From: Girardinichthys multiradiatus
Lineage: Eukaryota; Chordata; Actinopteri; Cyprinodontiformes; Goodeidae
Assembly (NCBI RefSeq): GCF_021462225.1
Contig: NC_061797.1
Coordinates: 21,847,093-21,911,092 of the forward strand
DNA: 64,000 nt
Direction of reading: 5' to 3'
Shown here: in pieces, positions 11,875-23,722 of the stretch
Layout of the letters: every line of letters begins with the position of its first letter
How positions within the stretch are numbered: the stretch's first letter is position 1
The notes under the pieces: generated by a model
What the model saw: only the letters and a program-made list of their open reading frames with translations
Database searches by the model: none
Told to the model about the DNA's origin: nothing
Program-made: the position numbers and the translations under genes

Positions 11875-13474
11875 TCAAAATATTAGCATATTGTGATAAA
11901 GTTCATTATTTTCCATAATGTAATGATGAAAATGTAACATTCATATATTTTAGATTCATTGCACACTAACTGAAATATTTCAGGTCTTTTATTGTCTTAA
12001 TACGGATGATTTTGGCATACAGCTCATGAAAACCCAAAATTCCTATCTCACAAAATTAGCATATCATTAAAAGGGTCTCTAAACGAGCTATGAACCTAAT
12101 CATCTGAATCAACGAGTTAACTCTAAACACCTGCAGAAGATTCCTGAGGCCTTTAAAACTCCCAGCCTGGTTCATCACTCAAAACCCCAATCATGGGTAA
12201 GACTGCCGACCTGACTGCTGTCCAGAAGGCCACTATTGACACCCTCAAGCAAGAGGGTAAGACACAGAAAGACATTTCTGAACGAATAGGCTGTTCCCAG
12301 AGTGCTGTATCAAGGCACCTCAGTGGGAAGTCTGTGGGAAGGAAAAAGTGTGGCAGAAAACGCTGCACAACGAGAAGAGGTGACCGGACCCTGAGGAAGA
12401 TTGTGGAGAAGGGCCGATTCCAGACCTTGGGGGACCTGCGGAAGCAGTGGACTGAGTCTGGAGTAGAAACATCCAGAGCCACCGTGCACAGGCGTGTACA
12501 GGAAATGGGCTACAGGTGCCGCATTCCCCAGGTCAAGCCACTTTTGAACCAGAAACAGCGGCAGAAGCACCTGACCTGGTCTACAGAGAAGCAGCACTGG
12601 ACTGTTGCTCAGTGGTCCAAAGTACTTTTTTCGGATGAAAGCAAATTCTGCATGTCATTCGGAAATCAAGGTGCCAGAGTCTGGAGGAAGACTGGGGAGA
12701 AGGAAATGCCAAAATGTCAGAAGTCCAGTGTCAAGTAACCACAGTCAGTGATGGTCTGGGGGGCCGTGTCAGCTGCTGGTGTTGGTCCACTGTGTTTTAT
12801 CAAGGGCAGGGTCAATGCAGCTAGCTATCAGGAGATTTTGGAGCACTTCATGCTTCCATCTGCGGAAAAGCTTTATGGAGATGAAGATTTCATTTTTCAT
12901 CACGACCTGGCACCTGCTCACAGTGCCAAAACCACTGGTAAATGGTTTACTGACCATGGTATCACTGTGCTCAATTGGCCTGCCAACTCTCCTGACCTGA
13001 ACCCCATAGAGAATCTGTGGGATATTGTGAAGAGAACGTTGAGAGACTCAAGACCCAACACTCTGGATGAGCTAAAGGCCGCTATCGAAGCATCCTGGGC
13101 CTCCATAAGACCTCAGCAGTGCCACAGGCTGATTGCCTCCATGCCACGCCGCATTGAAGCAGTCATTTCTGCCAAAGGATTCCCGACCAAGTATTGAGTG
13201 CATAACTGTACATGATTATTTGAAGGTTGACGTTTTTTGTATTAAAAACACTTTTCTTTTATTGGTCGGATGAAATATGCTAATTTTGTGAGATAGGAAT
13301 TTTGGGTTTTCATGAGCTGTATGCCAAAATCATCCGTATTAAGACAATGAAAGACCTGAAATATTTCAGTTAGTGTGCAATGAATCTAAAATATATGAAT
13401 GTTACATTTTCATCATTACATTATGGAAAATAATGAACTTTATCACAATATGCTAATATTTTGAGAAGGACCTG
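11875..13474 (+). mobile_element. Tc1/mariner element, copy A (full length, one stop codon)
   Basis: A complete 1.6-kb element flanked by TA (11873-11874 and 13475-13476), the standard Tc1 target duplication. Long inverted terminal repeats of about 190 bases begin 'caggtccttctcaaaatatt' at the left and end with its complement at the right. The inner ends contain 'cacaaaattagcatat' and its complement. It encodes one transposase, broken by a single nonsense codon. It sits between the KAP-family gene and the lims1 3' end and is very similar to copies B (31728) and C (41057). Confidence 0.95.
12193..13197 (+). pseudogene. Tc1 transposase, copy A, one premature stop
   Basis: The reading frame has the same length as the 334-residue transposase of copy B, but a TAA at 12736-12738 replaces the TAC (Tyr) codon of copy B. 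Frame and length are otherwise kept through 13197. The N-terminal helix-turn-helix DNA-binding domain is complete. The first catalytic Asp (LFSDESKF) precedes the stop; the second (HHDLAPAHS) and the Glu (NPIENLWD) follow it. One residue next to the second Asp is His here and Gln in copy B. The protein would lack its catalytic core unless the stop were read through. Confidence 0.9.
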
Positions 13475-13476
13475 TA

Positions 13477-14757
13477 TATGTAGAGTGAACAAACATTTCT
13501 GTTGACTTAAAAACATTTTTTAATGTTTTGCTTAAGACAAAATACTGTTCATATTTTTAAAAAAAAGGGAAAAAAACACAAGTTAATTTGTGGAAATCAT
13601 TGGTGTTCACCTTAAAAACAAAAAGCTTGATCATGAATATATTTGGTAAATCATATAAACTTGTGTTCGGGATTCTTTATTGATCTTGAAGTCAGCTCAA
13701 CACTGTACATGAAATGCACTAAGCTGTAATTCTTCATTTCATGCTAATAAAATACAAACTCACAAATGAAATGTAAACACAAAGTGTTCAAAAGTGAAAT
13801 GCTTATTCCAACAAACCCTATTATGTGTGGCCATCATTTCAAAACACGTGTTTCCAAACAGCCAAAGCAATGTGAAGATTAGTGAAATTTTCACATCCAT
13901 GCAGTTAAACTAAAAGCAAGAAAATAAATCCATCTTTTCTTTTGACTGTTTTCCTCTGAAAGCTTAAAATGTGAATTACACCTGACGTATCTAACAACCC
14001 CAGGCATTTGCAGTTACAATATGAGTACATAATCATACACTCAGAAAGCATACATTAATAGATTGGGACATATAAGGCAAGACTCGTGGTTATATGAATA
14101 TAGTAGCACCTTCGTCATATCTTCTCCCATATCAGAGGCACGAGTTTTTAACATCCGTTAATTTCATATATACTATATATTCATTTATGATAATATTACA
14201 CAAAACTTTGAAGACTCAAAAACTTGTTTTCTGAAAAATACAACTGTTTGATTAGACCATACAGATATAGATAAGTTAAAGACGAACAATGAGGCATAGC
14301 TAGACTGAGTGAAGCAGCAAATTGCATTACAGCATCAACCACCTTTAAACAGTTGTCATTTTTTAAGGCACGGGTGTAATTAAGAATTATGTTGAATTAT
14401 CTGGCAGGCACATATAATTGCTAACAAATATGGTGAAAGGGAGAATAAACACTCCACAAACAAAAATAACAGGATTTAGGAATGTACAATCAAAACACGT
14501 AATTATAACAACTGTATTTAAAAATACTGACATGGGATATAATTACATACATCTGCATAAATGTATATTAAATAATAAATCTTGTCTTGTTGGATAGTGG
14601 GTTTTTTGTTAGTTTCTAAATAGATTTGTTTAGTTTTTAACCAAACATAAGGGATCCCTCTGCTTACATTATACATACAGGTATTAATCTAGATCCACTG
14701 ATTCCCTGGATGTTTTACTACAGCAGGAGTCGTTTCAGGTGACCATCGGGCAGCGGC
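13477..14757 (-). other. lims1: Probable lims1 3' untranslated region
   Basis: About 1.1 kb of AT-rich, gene-free sequence downstream of the distal lims1 stop codon. AATAAA on the minus strand (13676-13681 as TTTATT on plus) is a plausible poly(A) signal. No open frame of interest or recognisable repeat was seen. Confidence 0.5.
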
Positions 14758-17700
14758 TCACTTCCGTCCCAATGACTCCGCCAGCTTCTTCAGCCTTTTC
14801 TTGAGCTCAAGAGGAAACTTCTCGTAACACTTTTTACAAACAGGCTTCATGTCAAACTCTACAAACTTGTTCCTGCAAAGAGGAAAAAAGTGATAAAACA
14901 CTGGAGTGTTTTGGCTGTTAGACTGTTGAGTGGATAACAAAAACATCTGAAAGTAACACCTTGCCCCAAGCTTTTTTCTCTGATCAACTAACTGAGCTAA
15001 ATAAAATAAATTTCAATCAAAACTGCAGTTTAATCGAGCTCTGCTTATGATTAATATGTGTTAGATTCATGCCGCCAACAAAAACAAGTGCACTGCACTG
15101 GCTTTACTCTAGAAATAAGAAATAATGACATGCTACAGATGCAAAGAGGTTAGCAAGGACGACCACAGGAACAGAGAAAGGTGGCGATAGCACCAACCCA
15201 TGGATGGAGTGGCCATCTGTTGACAACAGAAGCTACAGGCAGACAGCTGGCCTTTTCTTGCGGTCTTTAGCATCACGTTCACGTCGGGCGAGTCTGCGTT
15301 TTAGCTCTTCAGGCAAGTGCTCATAGCAATGCTTACACACTGGTTTCAGGTCAATTTCAACAAACTTATCTCTGAGTGGCCATAAACACATCAATTGAGG
15401 CATGGAAAAGAAGACACAGGTAGAAAGCGAAGTAAGAAAGAAGCAGTCTTGGAGAATCAAACAAAGACAAACAAACACGTAAGCATTAATAGTGTGAATT
15501 GTTAGAAAGAAGTAAGAGCACGACATACACAAGGTGGAAGAGTTGTATGTGATTTGATTTTATAATCTGAAGCAATGAAGACATGTCAACACTTACTTGA
15601 GAGTGAGTTTGGTGTTGCAGGTGGAGCAGGAGAAACAACTGACACACCAGGCTTTGTTGAGAGCAGACACAACTGACGGGGTGACAGAAAAAAGAAAGTT
15701 AAATAAAAACAGAAGATTTAGCTGCTGTACCTTAAAGCAACACTTTGTTAATTACTGAACCATATAAGATCCTAATTATGTGCTTTGTCACATCGATGCT
15801 CACCATCGCCTTCAATCACACGGTTGCAGTGATAGCACACGTCCCCAAAGAGCTTGACAGCAGAGGAACAAGGAGAGAAAGCTAAATTAATTTGTTCATT
15901 TTCTTTTACCAGTAATGTCATGTTAGTCATGTCGTTCAAAGCCAAATTTGGACTTCTCACCTGATTGTAATGAGTCTCGCAGTAAGCCAAACCTTTTCTC
16001 TCATAGTGGCGGTGACCGAGGAAAGGTTTCTCACATTTGGCACACACAAAATGCTGGAAAGAAACGATCGTTACTAACGGGAAGAGGCAGCTCTAATGAA
16101 AGCCAAATAACTGTGAAACTGATTAGATACTGGTTGCAATTCAAACATGGTGTATCGTTTGCTGTTTATTAGTCATTATTTACTAGTAAAATTGTAAACA
16201 TTTAGCTTCTAATGCAGTCAGACAGAAGGAAACCTTAAAGTGTTGCTACCAGTGGGGATGATTTTTAAACAAGATCTAACTTCTGTGTACCTAAACATAC
16301 CATGATATACACAGCTCATAAAATAAAGGGAACACTTAAACACCACAATATAACTCCAAGTAAATCTAACTTCTGTGAAATCAAACTGTCCACTTAGGAA
16401 GCAACACTGATTGACAATCAGTTTCACATGTTGTTGTTCAAATGGAAAAGACAACAGGGGGGAAATCTTTGGTGATTAGCAAGACACTCAATAAAGGAGT
16501 GGTTCTGCAGGTGGGGACCACAGACCACTTCTCAGTACCTATGCTTTCTGGCTGATGTTTTGGTCACTTTTGAATGTTGGTGGTGCTTTAGTCCAGGTCT
16601 GGGAGGAGATCCCTCAGGAGACCATCCGCCGTCTCATCAGGAGCATGCCCAGGTGTTGTAGGGAGGTCATACAGGCACATGGAGGCCACACACAATACTG
16701 AGCCTCATTTTGACTTATTTTAAGGACATTACATCAAAGTTGGATCATCCTGTAGTGTGTTTTTCCACTTTAATTGTGTGTGTGACTCCAAATCCAGGCC
16801 TCCATTGGTTAATAAATTTGATTTCCATTGATGATTTTTGTGTAATTTTGTTGTCAGCACATTCAACTTTGTACAGAACAAAGTATTCAATGAGAATATT
16901 TCATTCATTCAGATCTAGAATGTTTTATTTGAGTGTTCCCTTTATTTTTTTGAGCAGTGTATTTGGGATCATGTTGCAGTTGATGAGCAATAACTACCTT
17001 CTGTGTCAGATACGTTCCTGCTGAAGTGGTTGGATGCTAGCTACTTTCTGCCAATTACCATCTTTAGCATTAAACTGCCTTCTATACGCTGTTAGTGGTA
17101 GCAAACCTTTGAAGAGTATAAGATGCAGCAGTGAGATGAACACGTTTGATCTGCCTTGCTTGGCCTCAGGAGAGTTCATCTTTTCTAAGTCAATCACAAA
17201 CATGCTAACAAAGTGTTTTGGGCCCAAATAAGTTCAAACATACTGCACACAATATGTATAATTTATTAAACTTATATTCTTTCATAGTTTGCCTAAGAGC
17301 AAAACAGTCTTTACAATGTGGACAAAATGGCATAATAATGTCCATCTCTAAAGATATGAAAAATGTGAAACAAAATGTATTATTGTGCTTGAAAGTTGAT
17401 TAATATTGTCTGCAGAATCAAATCAGACACAAAATTATAATTATTTACATTTAACATAGCTAAGTTTAGCTTTGTTTTAGACCAAAGTGCACTATGAGCC
17501 ATTTATCTCAACCTCCTTAGGTAAGGAATGCATAGAAAATCCAGGCCAGCGGTGGCCACAAACCTCCACATGCCACTGCTTGCCCATAGCGTTGACCACC
17601 CGTCCCTCGATGGGTCTCCTGCAGGCACCACAGATTGGCACACCCATCTTATCATGGCAGGGCAAACAGAAGAGCTCCCCCTTCAGTTCTCTTGCATCAG

Positions 17701-20219
17701 CAGTCAATTCTTTTCTAAAAAACAAAAAAAAAAGAAGATGTCAATAAAATTCAAGAATAGTGAGTAAAAGATAACAGTGCTGGCACTAACCCGCAGTTGT
17801 TACAGTTGAAGTGGTCGGGGTGATATGGATCGTTCTTAAAGATCAGCGGCTGCTCTTCAATGATAGCATGGCACTTCTGGCAGATATACTTGCCTAGGCC
17901 CCGAGCCTTCTCCCGATTATGGCACGGGCGACACAAGTGCCTGAGGGAACCAAAACAAACAAACAGGGCTGCCAAAACATTTCTATGGATTTTTTTGACA
18001 CACTCCATAACGGCTGCTTAAAATTCCATTATTTGCTACAATGCAAAAGCGAGTCACAAGCCTGACGGGTTCAAAAGGCCGCCATGCTGACTGCAATAAG
18101 AAGAGATTACTAACCTGCCAGCGTTTTTGACAAATCCCACATCTGCAAGCACTGCCTGACAGATGTCGCAGCAGAAGCAGTCAGGGTGCCAACTATTGTT
18201 CATAGCCTTAATGACACGACCAATGATAAACTCCCCTGGGAGAAACAAACCATAGGAGATAAATCAGCTGGAGTTGGAAATAAATATGAAAACTCTCTAC
18301 AGGCTGTTATAAAACACTTTTTTTTTTTTTGGTGCATTACAGGATTTTGTAATACATTTATAATGTACAAAGCTGGAAACAATTACGTTTTATTCATCCA
18401 CACAAAACCTTGTAAAAACTCCCGCCTCCCACTTCCAGCACTGATGATGTGAATCTTGATTGTTTTCATTTAACACAGAACTAATGAAATGATCATTCGA
18501 GGCCAAAACTTACCACACTGGTGGCAGCAAGGTGCAAAGAGCATCTGGAAGTCATGTTCACAGTATTTTCGGCCTTCAAACTGTAAAACGGCAACATTCA
18601 AAATATTTATAAGTTAATGTGTGTCAAACATCTTCACAAATGATTCACCAGATTTGGCTCGCTATTGTGTTGATTTGTGAAATATGGAAAAGTACTACTA
18701 CGTAATATGCATGTGCACTACCTCGTAAAAGAGTCCTTCTGGAAAATGCTGAAAACACTGGGCACAAACAAAGCACTGCTCGTGGTACAGCTCTCCATTA
18801 CTGTTGACGATCTTCTCAGTTGGAGCAAAGCCACTTTTGCACCTCTCACAGACTGCGCTGACCAGGGCATTCGCAATGCTGTGTTACATGAGACAGTAAA
18901 ACACATAAGCACGTTTCTCCCCTTGTCCCTTCCCTTGGTGTGCAGGTTAAGACCACTGTTCATCATTTCTCACATAACTCATGTCTGAAGCTGGATGCGT
19001 GTCAGCAACTGTGGCGAGAGGAGCGGGAATAATAAACTCACTGTAAAAACATTACCTAATTAGGTAAGGTTGGAGAAGCTCCGGTGTCTGGTTAACCCTA
19101 CACACATACAGCTATGTGAGCAAGTATTTCCCTTCCTTACAGGTTTCTTCTGACTTTGTAACACTTAAATATGACAGATCAAACTACTTTTAGTACACAT
19201 ATACGCTGAGTAAATAAATAAATAAAACAGTTACAGTCAGCTTAAACCAAAGCACTTCAGGGAAGGAACATCAGCTCTGCAGAGGCCTGGTAACGGGCCA
19301 TTCATTTGATTCAGATGTGTTGGAGAAAGGATCTACAAGCTGCATGATAGTAGCTCTGGGGGACTGGGACTGGGTGTGGGCACCCCTGCCATGATAAAAA
19401 GAGACATGAACTATGCTGCCTACCATAAAAAACCTGAAGGGTGATGTCCAGTCATCGGTGTGTGACCTTAAGGGTCATGCAGCCGAACAATGACCCTAAG
19501 CACACCAGTGCTAAAAGCAATCCAAAATGAAGGTTTCAAAGAAGTCTAGTTAAAGTCTGATCTTAAGTTCAGGGGTTGTTCACGTTAAAAAACCTTCTAA
19601 TTGACCTTAATTAAAACTAAGAATGGGCCAAAACCCATAATTCAAAAAGCCTAAACTGAATTAAATATGTAACAACTAACACAATGGTAACTAAACTGCA
19701 CTAGGTAAGTGGTGATGCACTTGACCTATACGTTTTCAATTTAAAAAGTAACTTGCGACTAAGATTTCTAGCTGATAAAGTAACGACTAAAACACCAGCT
19801 GATGGCTAGAAAGTACTAATAGTTCCGTGCATTACTTGTTCTCTTTTAGTGACTTAAAACAACCCTAATATTTAGGGACACAAAACCGGCTAGTTGGGCT
19901 AGCCTCTCATCCAAGTAACTACCATGCTAACATTACAACTTCGCTCACAATGCGGATTGGAGACGCTTTTTGACCGTGAAAGCAAATCCTTAACGAATCC
20001 AAAACAAAACTTGTGCAAACAAAACAGTCTCAACAAGTTACTCCGCATGTAAGTCAAGCTGCTAGCCTACTTTCATCTCGGTGTTAGTTACGTTGCCAAG
20101 CTAACGTGACGTTAGCTTTAGCTCTTATCTTGGAAAGCTAGCTGAGTTTCCATGAAGGATTTAACGACATCAAATTCAGATTGTTCGTACCTGCCCGTCA
20201 TCCCAGCTACCCCCAGCAT
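14758..20219 (-). CDS. lims1: LIMS1 / PINCH-1, five-LIM-domain focal adhesion adaptor
   Basis: Exons in transcription order: 20191-20219, 18722-18878, 18514-18580, 18115-18235, 17791-17940, 17564-17714, 15961-16053, 15804-15852, 15597-15672, and 14758-14872; 335 residues. It is nearly all zinc-binding LIM domains, five in order, with CxxC and HxxC ligands (e.g. [40 protein letters not shown]). The end [14 protein letters not shown] is the PINCH-1 basic tail. PINCH binds integrin-linked kinase through LIM1 and parvin joins the complex at integrin adhesions. The start is [10 protein letters not shown], like the longer mammalian isoform; the Met that starts the short mammalian form is Ile here. 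The donor of exon 17564-17714 (GTTTGT) is weak. A second possible last exon lies at 15233-15371. Confidence 0.96.
15233..15371 (-). CDS. lims1: Alternative last exon of lims1 (distinct LIM5 C-terminal tail)
   Basis: A second coding terminal exon lies between exon 9 and the distal last exon. It starts in the same phase (acceptor actcag, completing the split AA|A codon) and encodes [18 protein letters not shown], then a charged tail ending RPAVCL and a stop. The distal exon encodes [18 protein letters not shown]. Both supply the last zinc ligands of LIM5, so they are mutually exclusive by construction. Use of this exon gives 343 residues. An ATTAAA (TTTAAT at 15029-15034 on plus) about 200 bases downstream could serve as its own poly(A) signal. 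Confidence 0.8.
16310..16959 (+). mobile_element. Internally deleted Tc1-like element in lims1 intron
   Basis: Flanked by TA, with ends 'cacagctcataaaataaagg' and the complement-like 'ccctttatttttttgagcag'. The 650-base element keeps both ends and only the last 39 codons of a transposase (16588-16706, [13 protein letters not shown] ... GGHTQY, then stop). The central coding part is gone, with the join near 'ttggtggtgctttagtccag'. The retained frame is not interrupted. It is a non-autonomous copy in the lims1 intron between exons 17564-17714 and 15961-16053. Confidence 0.85.
19120..19570 (+). repeat. Degraded Tc1-like remnant in lims1 intron 1
   Basis: Starts with text like 'gagcaagtatttcccttcct' and includes 'ccgaacaatgaccctaagca', the DNA for the second catalytic Asp region of a fish Tc1 transposase, followed by frame-broken sequence. 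It resembles the remnant at 55517-56285, in the opposite orientation. No intact frame remains. Confidence 0.55.
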
Positions 20220-20340
20220 CACCTTCCTACAGTCTGAGGGGAGCGCTTATTTTTACTGAGTTACAAAGTTTATCGACTTGAGAGCCCGTCCGACGTGACG
20301 CGTCGAGCCCGAGCTGGAAGTCTGAAACAGATCAGAGGTT
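20220..20340 (-). promoter_or_regulatory. lims1: Likely lims1 promoter / 5' UTR
   Basis: Directly upstream of the lims1 start, with several CpG dinucleotides (e.g. 'gtccgacgtgacgcgtcgag' at 20287-20306) in otherwise AT-rich surroundings. 'gacgtgacg' resembles a CRE/ATF half-site. This is inferred from position and composition only. Confidence 0.4.
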
Positions 20341-20405
20341 CCCAAACTGTGGGTCGCCTACCCAATGTACGTCGCGAACCACTAAAAGAGGGGCCCCGAG
20401 ATGCT
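20332..20405. repeat. Short interspersed repeat fragment
   Basis: 'ggttcccaaactgtgggtcg' with 'cgcgaaccactaaaagaggg' resembles the end of a widespread vertebrate hAT-like repeat. It is only about 75 bases, just upstream of lims1. Family assignment is from memory. Confidence 0.4.
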
Positions 20406-21307
20406 TTCCAGAAGTGAAATAAAACAAAAATATATATATGTATTGCAGATAACTCATTCTCAACCGAAATGGTTTCAAAAAGTCATTATAATCTATTAAA
20501 AATGTCAAGTCTTTCTGTGTTATAAAGCTGGCTTATATATTTTTATTCTTATATATTTTAAATATGTTTTACTCCTTCCTGGCTTATAGTGGTGCATTCA
20601 AAGTAACCACACATCAGAATTTCCAAGTTTCATGTAAAGTAAAAAATAAATAAATAAATAAACTGAAAATAAAATTTCTAACTTGGAAAATGGGTCACCC
20701 AATAACCCAGAGATAAAATCCAATATGGCTGAAAAAATTATAAAAACATAGTGATTGCTGTAGCAACAATCTGTGTATCACCCCTTATTAAAGTCTATTA
20801 AGAAATCAAGCATTCAATTTTCTCTCGGCTTTGGAGCTGCAGGTTGCAGACCCCTTAACTAGCAGATGAAAACGGTGATCCTATCTCAATACGGTTGAAG
20901 CTAAAAGTGCAACACCTTAATTTTTTAATAATTGTTAAAGTAAAACTGTAAAGGTAAAAAAATAAAGTGAGTCCAAGCGACCAATCAGTTAAGGTTTCTG
21001 TGCCAGCACATTTTATTATATGAAATTGATTTAGTATTTCATGCGCCAGGATCAGTTTTATAGGGGCACTGGCCTCTGTTATTCCTGTCTAGAACCGCCC
21101 ATTAATAGACAGATAGTCCAATTATACTAGTTTCTGTCTAGTTCCCATTAAATATGACAATTGTGAATGTATTCACTAAATGTGACGCAAACTATAGATA
21201 TAAATATGTAGGATTTTAAATGTAAATGAAATAAATGCAAATGCAATAGCCACATATACAAACCGATTTTAAACTATTTCTACACAAGATATGTTTTACC
21301 AGGCATT
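20406..21307. other. lims1-fbxl3 intergenic sequence
   Basis: AT-rich sequence between the lims1 5' end and the candidate fbxl3 poly(A) site. No gene, RNA gene or clear element was recognised. Confidence 0.3.
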
Positions 21308-23722
21308 TTTATTGACACTATAAACTATAATATTGTACAGCTTTGGAAAAAAAAAAGTAACAAGTTACTTTCAAATAAATCTCAGTTTTATACAGCTTTA
21401 TCAAGAGAAAATATAACTTAACACAGCTGAACTCTCAAAAGAAAGGGCGGCTCTCCTTCCTATGCTTAGAAGATTACAATAATCATCCTCATAATGATAG
21501 ATGCACCACACTTACCAGCAGATGGCATGTATTTAGAAATTACAGATTAAAATGGTTTAAAGGTATGTCAGTAAAAGACTGGGTCTTCTAGCAAATGTTA
21601 CAAATCATGAGGGAGGAAAACAAATGAACACAGGATGGATGTATAACAGAGCAGCAGGATATTTAAAGTTTTTACAGATTCAAGAACATTTAACATAATA
21701 AAGACACATTCACACATCCAGTTAAATGATAAATGATTGCACAATATTCATTCTGATCAGGATATACACATTTTATAAATTATATATATATATTTTGATA
21801 TATTTATATATTTTTTAAAAGCACTGCGTGGGACGGCATCATTTTACGCAAAAGAAAAGGGCAATGTACAAGTAATTACGTCTTGTGAAACGAAGAACAA
21901 TGACATTTTATTTGATAAAAATAGAATTGAACAAAAATCAAGATTTTAAAGTTTTTTTAGTGCTTTGTATAATTTTTACCAGCATCTCTTTTGTTGGTGC
22001 CATATTTCCCATCACTAAGTCAGATGCAGCAGTTTCTGACTTTTGCATATTTTAATTTGCATAGATAATAGCTTTATCGTAGGTAATTCAACGGTTCTAT
22101 CTTCATAATTCAGTATTTTAATAGATTTTCTTCCTCTTCTTACAAAAATAAAACCAAAATATATTGCGGTTTCTTTAACCCACAACATTTCTATGGGTTT
22201 TCTTCTGCAAATGCAAATTAAAATGACTACATCACCAGGATTTGTAGTTAAATATATTTCTGTATAGAGTTTAACAACCTCCATACATCTTATCAGTGAT
22301 TCATAACACAGTCACCCTTTTTTATGTCCTTTACCAGTATTAAACTTACATAAACTTAAAAAAAACGAAACATAGTCCATCCTTCTTAGGTAGAGATCTG
22401 TGGTTTATTATGCTAGTGCATTATATGATTGTTATAAGGCAAGGTTTTTTTGCCAAAGGGATTTCATTCCATTTTAATAAATTAACAGTTCCACTCATTG
22501 AACTTAAAATGAAAAAAATGAAAATAAGACTTAAAAAACTCAAAATAATAATAAAGTTATTTACCAAGAGAGTTTCTGTCAACTGAAAAAAATACCACTT
22601 CGGCTGCAAAAGCTTGCTTTGCCAAGTGTGGGACCCTCATTAGAGAAAAAGTGCTTTAAAGTTATACATTAAATGTTCAAGTACTGTCCTGCATAATATG
22701 TCTGGATTTGTTCTTAAATATAAACACCTCTTTCTTTAAAGTTTCAACAGGAGAATTAGTCAGACAGTACAGAAATTAAAGTTTATAACAGATGAAACAA
22801 AATGTGTTAAAACTTTATATACATTTACAAGATCCTCATGGCCAGCCAGTCATTGTTTAAGAAAGGAGATAGGCCTATCTTTAGGCTTTTTCACGTAGAG
22901 AGAGGAACACAAAAATAATAGTGAAATAGGACATTCGCTGACAGGAAATAGCGCTATATGAAGGAAAGCTCTGATTTTCTCCCCAGACAGAATCCACCTC
23001 TGCTGCTGCATACCAGACTGCTGCCTCATGGCCGCCACCCAGTTTGGATCACACAAAGACACGGCCTCTTTACAAAGACAAGTTAGCACAGACAATAACA
23101 CATATTAATACACACCGATTAACCAAAAACATTCTAGCTTATAATGCTGATCACCCCCTTCTAATGCATGGAGTCTTCCCTTTTTAGCGGTGACAAAGAT
23201 GATTAGAGAAATTCCCACACCGATCGACTTCACAAACATAGTGCATTTAGTGTGATGACAACAATTATGATTGTTTTAGTAGAATTCATCTCTGTGAAGT
23301 TACTTCCTTTTATTAAAAGGATTGTACTCATGCCCTTATAAGGCAAAAACTATTTACTGTATGTTCATATATACACAAAATATCTGCCCGCATGTCACCA
23401 GCACAGATGTGGACCAACGTCTGTGTGGAGCATAATTCCTCTAATTCCCTACAGATTCCAGATTCACCTGTTAGTTTGCGCTGGGAAATGATGCATAAAT
23501 AACAACAGGTCTGAAGGACCAAGGCGAAGAAAATGCTAAATGAGAGAAGTGATTAAATTATATACATGCATCCGCGAGTTGGTATTCTAATGAATGCTAC
23601 ATCGAATTAAAAACAAATGAGATCAAAAATGCAGAGAGATGTCATTTCTTCTTGTGTTGTACCTGTAAAAATGGGGATCTGTACACAAAAACCCTGACCA
23701 GACGTTCACGTTCTCTGGCTCT
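21308..23722 (-). other. fbxl3: Probable fbxl3 3' untranslated region
   Basis: Gene-free AT-rich stretch downstream of the fbxl3 stop codon. AATAAA on the minus strand (TTTATT at 21308-21313) is a candidate poly(A) signal and would give a 2.4-kb 3' UTR. The extent is inferred; other signals may be used. Confidence 0.4.
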
